Shown here: in pieces, positions 56,741 to 64,000 of the stretch
How positions within the stretch are numbered: the stretch's first letter is position 1
Layout: every line of letters begins with the position of its first letter
Notes under the pieces: model-generated
Told to the model about the DNA's origin: nothing
Database searches by the model: none
Seen by the model: the letters and a program-made list of their open reading frames with translations, nothing else
Translations under genes and position numbers: made by a program
NCBI GenBank assembly: GCA_002483145.1
Contig: DLHJ01000004.1
Location: forward strand, 186,001-250,000
DNA length: 64,000 bases
Direction of reading: 5' to 3'
DNA from: Cellvibrio sp. UBA7671
GTDB taxonomy: Bacteria; Pseudomonadota; Gammaproteobacteria; Pseudomonadales; Cellvibrionaceae

Positions 56741-57874
56741 TTATTCAGGTCGATGCGGGCGTGCCAGATACTCGTGGCTCTGCATTTCCAACAGGCGACT
56801 CACAGTGCGCTGAAACTCAAAATCCAACTTGCCAGTGGAGTAAATCTCGGCCAAAGGGCGCTCGGCCGATATGACCAACTTGACCTGGCGATCGTAAAAC
56901 TCATCCACCAGATTCACAAACCGGCGCGCTTGGTCATCTGTTGTACGCCCTAAACCTGGCACATTACTCAGGATTATTGAGTGATACTCGCGCGCCAATT
57001 CGATGTAATCATTCTGCGAGCGCGGACCGTCACACAATTCGACAAAGTCAAACCAAGCGATACCTTCACTCAGGTAGCGCGCCCGAATAAAGCGCCCTTC
57101 CACTTCCAGATCACGATTCTCATGAACCTCAGCGGTAGTTGATAACAGGCTTTTGAAGCTGCACATCAAGCTCTGGTCAGCAGCTTCATCCAGCGGCGAA
57201 TGATAGAGCTCAGCCTGCTCCAGCGCACGCAAGCGGTAATCGACCCCACCATCCACATTGACAACCAATGTATGTTCATTGAGCAAGGCGATGGCAGGCA
57301 AAAAGCGCGCGCGCTGTAACCCGTCTTTATATAAGCCATCGGGGACTATATTGGAGGTCGCCACCAGCGTCACGCCGCGCGCAAACAGCTCTTCCATCAG
57401 GGTACCGAGAATCATCGCATCGGTGATGTCGGATACAAAAAACTCATCGAAACAAATCACTCGCGCTTCACTGGCAATAATATCGGCCACTTTTTTCAGC
57501 GGATTTTTCTGGCCATCGAGTTTTTTAAGCTCAGCGTGCACACGACGCATAAAGCGGTGAAAGTGCGCGCGCAGCTTTTGCTCAAACGGCAAGCTCTCAA
57601 AAAAATTATCCATCAGGTAGGTTTTACCGCGCCCTACCCCACCCCAAAAATACAGTCCACGCACTAATTCTCGCTGCTTGGCGCCGGTCAAGCGCTTGAA
57701 AAACCCACTCAACCCGGATTGCTCTTGCTCAGCCTGCCAAGCTGCAACAAGTTGCTCATAGAGATATTGCAGATGATTTACCGCAGCAGCTTGTGCTGCA
57801 TCGCGGCGAAAATCCGGGCGCCCAAGATCGCGCTGGTAACGGTCAACAGGAGAGAGGGAGATAGAAGTCATCAT
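56741..57874 (-). CDS. zapE: cell division ATPase ZapE (AFG1-like)
   Basis: A 377-residue AFG1/LACE1-type ATPase. Walker A is GLYFWGGVGRGKTYLMDNFF, then FHRFMRRVHAELKKL, Walker B VICFDEFFVSDITDAMILG, and VATSNIVPDGLYKDGLQRARFLPAI as the sensor region; NVDGGVDYRLR follows. In E. coli ZapE acts on the Z-ring under stress. ATG 57874 is preferred to the TTG at 57883; no strong Shine-Dalgarno is seen. It lies upstream of rplM-rpsI, as in Pseudomonas. Confidence 0.94.
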   Translation of the reverse strand: MMTSISLSPVDRYQRDLGRPDFRRDAAQAAAVNHLQYLYEQLVAAWQAEQEQSGLSGFFKRLTGAKQRELVRGLYFWGGVGRGKTYLMDNFFESLPFEQKLRAHFHRFMRRVHAELKKLDGQKNPLKKVADIIASEARVICFDEFFVSDITDAMILGTLMEELFARGVTLVATSNIVPDGLYKDGLQRARFLPAIALLNEHTLVVNVDGGVDYRLRALEQAELYHSPLDEAADQSLMCSFKSLLSTTAEVHENRDLEVEGRFIRARYLSEGIAWFDFVELCDGPRSQNDYIELAREYHSIILSNVPGLGRTTDDQARRFVNLVDEFYDRQVKLVISAERPLAEIYSTGKLDFEFQRTVSRLLEMQSHEYLARPHRPE

Positions 57875-57962
57875 AGATATCAAGCAGGCTCACTAAAACT
57901 GGGCGCCACTGTAGCGATAAGCCTGCTGCAGTGCCAATAGATTTTGCACCAGCAGCAACAGC

Positions 57963-58628
57963 TTAAGTCGCCGGGATTTGCCGCAACAAAACCTGGGTCA
58001 AATCGGTTTTCATTTGGGTTAAATAGCCATGAAAAAAATGTCCTGCGTCCGGATAGCGTAAAAGCTCAGCCGGGCTCTGCAAAGTCGCGACCCACTGATA
58101 AACCCCCTCGGCGATAACACGCTCATCTTTATCACCCTGAATAACCGCAAGCGGACTGGGAAACTGACCGTCGCGATCATAGGGATAGCGCTCCACCGGT
58201 GGTGCCACCAGCGTCAAATGTTGCAAACCATCAACCTGATAACTGGCTTGCGCTGCAATAGAGGAGCCGAATGAAAAACCAGCCAATAATAACGGGGATT
58301 GCGGCAATTGCTGTTTTGCCCAAGCAATAACCGCTAACAAATCATCCACTTCGCCCACCGCATTATCAAAACTGCCCTCGCTTTTGCCCACGCCGCGAAA
58401 ATTAAAACGCAGCACATGAATCCCCAGATCGCGGTAGGTCCGCATGAGCGTAGTGACAACCTTATTATCCATAGTGCCACCGTGCACAGGATGCGGATGG
58501 CAGACAATCACTAACAAATGACGCGCTGCAAACAGGCCCTCCCCATCCCCCTGATGAATTGCGGCCTGTAGCTGGCCAACAGGGCCGGAAATAAAAATTT
58601 CCTGTTCTTTGGCAAAGGGAAAATTCAT
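57963..58628 (-). CDS. alpha/beta hydrolase
   Basis: A 221-residue cytoplasmic hydrolase of the YsgA/dienelactone-like group. CHPHPVHGGTMDNKVVTTLMRTYRDLGIHVLRFNFRGVGKSEGSFD is the oxyanion and first strand region. The nucleophile Ser is in GFSFGS, QGDKDERV gives the acidic residue, and the His is in DAGHFFHG. It probably cleaves a carboxylic ester or peptide; the substrate is unknown. ATG 58628 has GAGG at a proper distance and is preferred to 58640. Confidence 0.88.
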   Translation of the reverse strand: MNFPFAKEQEIFISGPVGQLQAAIHQGDGEGLFAARHLLVIVCHPHPVHGGTMDNKVVTTLMRTYRDLGIHVLRFNFRGVGKSEGSFDNAVGEVDDLLAVIAWAKQQLPQSPLLLAGFSFGSSIAAQASYQVDGLQHLTLVAPPVERYPYDRDGQFPSPLAVIQGDKDERVIAEGVYQWVATLQSPAELLRYPDAGHFFHGYLTQMKTDLTQVLLRQIPAT

Positions 58629-58772
58629 GATGAACCTCATCGATTAAGCACAAGCGCGCACATACGCGATAATTTTTGCCCATTTTAATGAGAAAATGGA
58701 CTTATAATAGAGTTATCAACGTCCTTGGCCGAATATCCACCAGATCACGGTCATGTCTAGCAGGAGATTTTC

Positions 58773-59279
58773 GTGTATTCATTCAGTGCATTAGTTGTTA
58801 CCGGTTTGATTTGTTTGCTCGCTGGCGCCGGCCTTGGGGTAGCGATTACCTATGTATTCCGCGCAAAAATTCTCGGCCGCGACCTTGAACAGCGCCTGCA
58901 TGAGGCCGAAAGTTCACTGCAAGGCTACCAGCGCGATGTCGCCGAACACTTTGCGCAAACATCACAGTTAGTGAACAACCTTACTCACGCCTACCGCGAT
59001 GTGCATGAGCATTTGGCAAGCGGTGCATTGAAGTTGGCCACTCCGGCAATCAGCCGCCAGATACTGGACTCGGCCAACAGCAATCTCGGTGGCGATACCA
59101 AAGCTTACATCGCTGAGCAGCGTATTGAACCACCGCGCGACTGGGCGCCCAAAGCGCCCGGAGCCAAGGGCGCCTTGAGTGAAGATTACGATTTGCGCGA
59201 TGACCATCACACCAATGCGCGCATGCCGACCGAATCGGCAGATGACTATGATTTTGACGGCAAAGCCAATCGCTATTGA
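58773..59279 (+). CDS. zapG: ZapG/YhcB-family protein (DUF1043)
   Basis: A 168-residue protein with one N-terminal helix (ALVVTGLICLLAGAGLGVAITYVF), then a long amphipathic/coiled region (RDLEQRLHEAESSLQGYQRDVAEHFAQTSQLVNNLTHAYRDVHEHLASGALKL) and an acidic disordered tail. The YQRDVAEHFAQTSQLVNNLT stretch is the family signature. E. coli YhcB/ZapG links division and envelope growth. It starts with GTG, preceded by AGGAG. A terminator follows, then degS/algW. Confidence 0.9.
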   Translation: MYSFSALVVTGLICLLAGAGLGVAITYVFRAKILGRDLEQRLHEAESSLQGYQRDVAEHFAQTSQLVNNLTHAYRDVHEHLASGALKLATPAISRQILDSANSNLGGDTKAYIAEQRIEPPRDWAPKAPGAKGALSEDYDLRDDHHTNARMPTESADDYDFDGKANRY

Positions 59280-59337
59280 TTAACGAGTGAAGCAGCTATC
59301 GCTGGCTTGATTGCGTACAGGACGTCGAAAAAAGTAT

Positions 59338-59359
59338 AACCCCGCACTGCGGGGTTTTT
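59338..59359 (+). terminator. intrinsic terminator of zapG
   Basis: AACCCCGC (59338-59345) pairs with GCGGGGTT (59349-59356) around ACT, followed by TTTG. Confidence 0.85.
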
Positions 59360-59394
59360 GTTGGCTGATAAAAGTATCGACGGAGACGCTTTGC

Positions 59395-60519
59395 ATGTTC
59401 CTACAACGCTTGCTGCAGTTTGTTGGCTGGCCCATTACCGCAGGCGTTATCATTGCGTTGCTCGCACTACTACTCTTTCCCCAATTGCGCGGAAGCCAGC
59501 AACCAACGCCACTAAACACCAATAACAACCTCAATACTGGTGTTGTCTCCTATGCGGATGCGGTCAATCGCGCTGCGCCTGCAGTGGTAAATGTGTACAC
59601 CGAAAAACGGGTAGTACAACGCAACCAAAACCTTTCCAACAATCCATTTTTTCGCCACCTTTACAATAACTCCAACATTCCGCAACAAGAGCGTATGCAA
59701 AAAACGCTCGGATCAGGAGTTATTGTTGATAATTCCGGTTTAATTCTCACCAATAATCACGTCATTAACGGCGCTGACCGGATTGCGGTGTTGCTTTACG
59801 ATGGTCGAGTAACTTCAGCCGAACTTATCGGCGTAGATCAAACCAATGATTTAGCAGTGTTAAAAATTCAAATCGACAACATCTCTGCCATCACACTCGG
59901 CAATTCCGACAATATTCGAGTGGGCGATGTGGTGTTAGCCATTGGCAACCCTTTTGGTGTTGGTCAAAGCGTAAGCCAAGGCATAGTAAGCGCGACAGGC
60001 CGCTGGAATCTCGGTATAAATAGCGCAGAAAATTTTATTCAAACCGATGCGGCGATTAATCCCGGAAATTCTGGCGGAGCATTAATTGACGCGCACGGGA
60101 ATTTAATTGGAATCAATACCGCCATGCTGGATGAAACCGGGGCTTCATTCGGGATCAGTTTTGCCGTGCCGGTTGATAAAGCGATGAATTCGCTAAAACA
60201 AATTGTGGAATTCGGCAGTGTCCGCCGTGGCTGGCTTGGGATTGGCGTAACGCAACCCACACTCGAATTTGCACAAAAAATGGGAGCCGAAGGTCTCCTA
60301 ATTAGTGAAATTGATCGCGACAGCCCCGCTGAAAAAGCGGGCTTTCACATTAATGATTACATTACCCATATCGACAATACGCCACTCCTTAACAATCATT
60401 CGGTAACTAATTCTCTTTTAAATATTCAACCTAACGCCGAAATTACCTTTAGAATTATTCGCGATGGAAAAGCATTAGAAATAAAAGCAATAGCCGCCTT
60501 CCCGCCAACAAAAACCTAG
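59395..60519 (+). CDS. degS: membrane-anchored serine protease DegS/AlgW
   Basis: A 374-residue trypsin-like protease with one N-terminal anchor helix (ITAGVIIALLALLLFP), a protease domain and one PDZ domain (about 270-365: RGWLGIGV...GLLISEIDRDSPAEKAGFHINDYI). The triad is His122 in TNNHVING, Asp152 in TNDLAVL and Ser226 in NPGNSGGAL. It initiates cleavage of the anti-sigma factor RseA/MucA to release sigma-E/AlgU. ATG 59395 has GGAG nine bases before it; earlier in-frame codons lie in the zapG terminator. The homologue is called AlgW in Pseudomonas. Confidence 0.93.
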   Translation: MFLQRLLQFVGWPITAGVIIALLALLLFPQLRGSQQPTPLNTNNNLNTGVVSYADAVNRAAPAVVNVYTEKRVVQRNQNLSNNPFFRHLYNNSNIPQQERMQKTLGSGVIVDNSGLILTNNHVINGADRIAVLLYDGRVTSAELIGVDQTNDLAVLKIQIDNISAITLGNSDNIRVGDVVLAIGNPFGVGQSVSQGIVSATGRWNLGINSAENFIQTDAAINPGNSGGALIDAHGNLIGINTAMLDETGASFGISFAVPVDKAMNSLKQIVEFGSVRRGWLGIGVTQPTLEFAQKMGAEGLLISEIDRDSPAEKAGFHINDYITHIDNTPLLNNHSVTNSLLNIQPNAEITFRIIRDGKALEIKAIAAFPPTKT

Positions 60520-60540
60520 TCTTCTTCAATTTTTATGCAA

Positions 60541-60569
60541 AAAAATGGGCGCAACCCGCGCCCATTTTT
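60541..60569. terminator. bidirectional terminator, degS/hisD
   Basis: AAAAATGGGCGC (60541-60552) pairs perfectly with GCGCCCATTTTT (60558-60569), between convergent genes. Confidence 0.9.
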
Positions 60570-60591
60570 ATTTCAATATTGCCGATAAAAA

Positions 60592-61899
60592 TTAATCGAG
60601 AATCCGGTATTCCGCTGAGCGTGCATGCGCCTCAAGATATTCACTGCGCGCCAACACCGATGCAGTTTTAGATAATACCGACGCACCCGCTGCCGAACAC
60701 ATAATCACCGAGCTACGCTTTTGAAAATCGTAAACTCCCAGTGGCGATGAAAAGCGCGCAGTACCCGAGGTAGGTAATACGTGATTGGGGCCAGCACAAT
60801 AATCGCCAAGTGCTTCCGGGGTAAAACGTCCCATGAAAATAGCACCGGCGTGACGCACCTGCGGCAATAGCGATTCGGGATCGGCAACTGACAATTCCAA
60901 ATGCTCGGGCGCTATGCGATTACTTACCGTGATTGCCTGCTCCATATCGGCAACTTTAATTAGCGCGCCACGATTTTTTAATGACACGCTTGCAATACTT
61001 TCACGCGCAAGTGTTGGCAATAAACGCTTGATCGACTCCTCGACCTTATCCAAATAATCAGCATCAGGGCACAGCAAAATCGACTGAGCCTGCTCATCGT
61101 GTTCCGCTTGGCTAAACAAATCCATCGCGATCCAATCCGGATCAGTCAAACCGTCGCACACCACTAAAATTTCTGATGGGCCTGCAATCATGTCAATCGC
61201 CACCTGACCAAATACCGCGCGCTTGGCAGTAGCGACATAAATATTGCCGGGGCCGACAATTTTATCGACCTTGGTAATGGTTTCAGTTCCGTAAGCAAGT
61301 GCCGCAACTGCTTGCGCACCGCCGATAGTAATTACACGATCCACACCGGCGATTGCCGCAGCTGCCAATACCATCGGGCTGATTTCACCATCGGGTGCAG
61401 GCACCACCATGATTAATTCATCAACACCGGCAACCTTCGCAGGAATTGCATTCATCAATACCGATGATGGATAAGACGCTTTGCCGCCAGGCACATACAA
61501 ACCCACACGCTCCATCGCCGAAATTTGTTGGCCGAGCACAGTGCCATCGACTTCGGTATAGCGCCAGGAACTTTGCAATTGATGCTGGTGATAATTGCGA
61601 ATACGCTCAGCAGCAATTTCCAATGCCGCACGTTGCTCGGCACTGATTTGCGTCAGCGCATGCTGTAACTGCGCAGAAGTAACCACAAATTCGCTAATAC
61701 TCTGCGCTGTGCGGCGATCAAATCTATTAGTGAATTCCACTACGGCTGCATCACCGCGCGTTTTTACTTGATGCAAAATATCATCGACCACTGCGGCAAC
61801 GCGGGTATCGCTTACCGACTCCCACGCAAGCAACTGATCAAGGCGCTGATTAAAATCGCTTTGGCTGGCATCCAAACGGGTGATGATAGATTCAGACAT
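60592..61899 (-). CDS. hisD: histidinol dehydrogenase
   Basis: A 435-residue zinc enzyme oxidising L-histidinol to L-histidine in two NAD-dependent steps. [77 protein letters not shown] and [12 protein letters not shown] (with zinc-site Gln/His) are invariant. [27 protein letters not shown] is the other zinc/active-site stretch. It follows hisG on the same strand, with a 16-bp inverted repeat between them. No hisC follows; degS is convergent. Confidence 0.97.
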   Translation of the reverse strand: MSESIITRLDASQSDFNQRLDQLLAWESVSDTRVAAVVDDILHQVKTRGDAAVVEFTNRFDRRTAQSISEFVVTSAQLQHALTQISAEQRAALEIAAERIRNYHQHQLQSSWRYTEVDGTVLGQQISAMERVGLYVPGGKASYPSSVLMNAIPAKVAGVDELIMVVPAPDGEISPMVLAAAAIAGVDRVITIGGAQAVAALAYGTETITKVDKIVGPGNIYVATAKRAVFGQVAIDMIAGPSEILVVCDGLTDPDWIAMDLFSQAEHDEQAQSILLCPDADYLDKVEESIKRLLPTLARESIASVSLKNRGALIKVADMEQAITVSNRIAPEHLELSVADPESLLPQVRHAGAIFMGRFTPEALGDYCAGPNHVLPTSGTARFSSPLGVYDFQKRSSVIMCSAAGASVLSKTASVLARSEYLEAHARSAEYRILD

Positions 61900-61965
61900 G
61901 GAATTCTCTTTTAAAAAAACAATAACAATATGAACTGAAAAAATAACAGGTTGATCATGCAGCCT

Positions 61966-62001
61966 ATCGATTGCAAATACCTATTGGTATTTGCAATCGA
62001 T
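61966..62001. repeat. 16-bp perfect inverted repeat between hisG and hisD
   Basis: ATCGATTGCAAATACC (61966-61981) and GGTATTTGCAATCGAT (61986-62001) are perfect inverted arms around TATT. There is no T-tract. It may be an operator or a strong mRNA hairpin separating hisG from hisD. Confidence 0.75.
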
Positions 62002-62012
62002 GGTATAGAAAA

Positions 62013-62648
62013 TTAATCGGCCGCTACTGCGGTAGCGATATGATCGATGATGGTTTGGATTTGCACGTGCTTCATTTTCATCGAGGCTTTATTCACGATC
62101 AAACGGGAACTGATATCTGCGATAAATTCACGCGGTTCCAAACCATTTGCGCGCAGGGTATTGCCGGTATCGACAATATCCACAATTTCATCGGCCAAAT
62201 TCATAATCGGCGCGAGTTCCATAGCACCGTAGAGTTTAATGATGTCCGTTTGCCGACCTTGCGAGGCGTAATATTGTTTGGCGATATTCACATACTTGGT
62301 GGCGACGCGAATGCGACCAGCAGGTAGTGACTCGCCTTTTACACCGGCGGTCATTAATTTGCAGCGCGCGATATTTAAATCGAGCGGCTCGTACAAACCT
62401 TCAGCGCCATTTTCCATCAAGGTATCTTTGCCGGAAATACCCATATCCGCCGCACCAAATTGCACGTAAGTGGGAACATCCGCACCGCGCAACAATAATA
62501 AGCGCACGCCCGGTTGGGTAGTTTCAAATACCAGCTTGCGGCTTTTTTCCATATCTTCCAGCGGTTCAATACCTGCTGCTGCAAGCAGCGGTAATGTCTC
62601 TTCCAGAATGCGCCCTTTGGTAAGTGCAATGGTCAGGGTTTGGCTCAT
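62013..62648 (-). CDS. hisG: ATP phosphoribosyltransferase, short form
   Basis: A 211-residue HisG_S enzyme joining ATP and PRPP in the first step of histidine synthesis. [90 protein letters not shown] are conserved. The short form lacks the C-terminal regulatory domain and needs a HisZ partner, not found in this window. It lies 13 bp after murA on the same strand. Confidence 0.97.
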   Translation of the reverse strand: MSQTLTIALTKGRILEETLPLLAAAGIEPLEDMEKSRKLVFETTQPGVRLLLLRGADVPTYVQFGAADMGISGKDTLMENGAEGLYEPLDLNIARCKLMTAGVKGESLPAGRIRVATKYVNIAKQYYASQGRQTDIIKLYGAMELAPIMNLADEIVDIVDTGNTLRANGLEPREFIADISSRLIVNKASMKMKHVQIQTIIDHIATAVAAD

Positions 62649-62661
62649 GGCATATACCTTC

Positions 62662-63969
<1,308 letters not shown>

Positions 63970-64000
63970 TTATGCCAGTGCCTGCGAAATGAAGTTATTA
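63970..64000 (-). CDS. possible 3' end of the gene upstream of murA
   Basis: On the reverse strand the last bases read NNFISQALA followed by TAA (complement of 63970-63972). In related genomes the gene upstream of murA is usually a BolA/IbaG protein, but ten codons are too few to identify it. A CCGG-rich fold follows the stop. Confidence 0.25.
   Translation of the reverse strand, partial: NNFISQALA

Overview
The window is a continuous stretch of Gammaproteobacterial chromosome, most likely from a Cellvibrio-like member of the Cellvibrionaceae. The reasons are the conserved housekeeping block at the right end (sspB, petA and cytochrome b/c1, rpsI-rplM, zapE, zapG, a DegS/AlgW protease, hisD, hisG, murA), the secreted multimodular glycoside hydrolases with poly-serine linkers, and a full pst-phoU operon of the long PstC/PstA type. 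The genus is inferred from gene content only; no search could be run.

Layout. 1-4.9 kb: partial EamA permease, RNA helicase RhlB, a class I glutamine amidotransferase, a VIT/CCC1-like protein coupled to cytochrome b561, and a DUF3465 protein. 5-6.8 kb: a membrane protein behind two tandem palindromic operators, followed by a TetR regulator. 6.8-25.3 kb: a short-amide module made of FmdB, formamidase FmdA, a seven-TM AraC-type regulator, the ABC transporter urtABCDE, and a divergent NCS1 permease/hybrid histidine kinase with a LuxR-type response regulator. A 1556-residue GH81 beta-1,3-glucanase and a small secreted Cys protein sit inside this region. 25.3-28.6 kb: an LGFP-repeat protein, a membrane protein/winged-helix regulator pair with three operator copies, a PNPOx-like flavoprotein and a GNAT acetyltransferase. 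28.9-37.2 kb: a polysaccharide-degradation island with a second GH81 carrying a C-terminal CBM6, a PEP-CTERM protein, an exported GH3, a lipoprotein GH26 mannanase and a pentapeptide protein. 37.7-45 kb: uronate isomerase, an AEC carrier, and an oxidative sugar cluster (GntR, SDR dehydrogenase, Na+/sugar symporter, SMP-30 lactonase, GNAT). 45.2-52 kb: pstSCAB-phoU with Pho boxes. 52.1-64 kb: the housekeeping block.

The most interesting feature is the amide module. The promoters of fmdA and urtA lie about 12 kb apart and share a 44-bp operator: two inverted 17-bp half-sites separated by 10 bp, each followed at the same distance by a -10-like hexamer. One regulator therefore probably controls uptake (UrtABCDE) and hydrolysis (FmdA) together. 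The best candidates are the membrane-bound AraC protein next to fmdA and the response regulator paired with the permease-kinase. No urease gene lies in the window, so the transporter may serve formamide or other short amides rather than urea alone.

Other notable points are a cytochrome b/c1 single-gene fusion of the FbcH type, self-consistent autoregulatory operators for a winged-helix regulator, a 103-bp inverted-repeat element between urtA and urtB, two very different GH81 paralogues, and the absence of sspA from its usual place between the bc1 genes and sspB. No rRNA, complete tRNA, CRISPR array or insertion sequence was seen.
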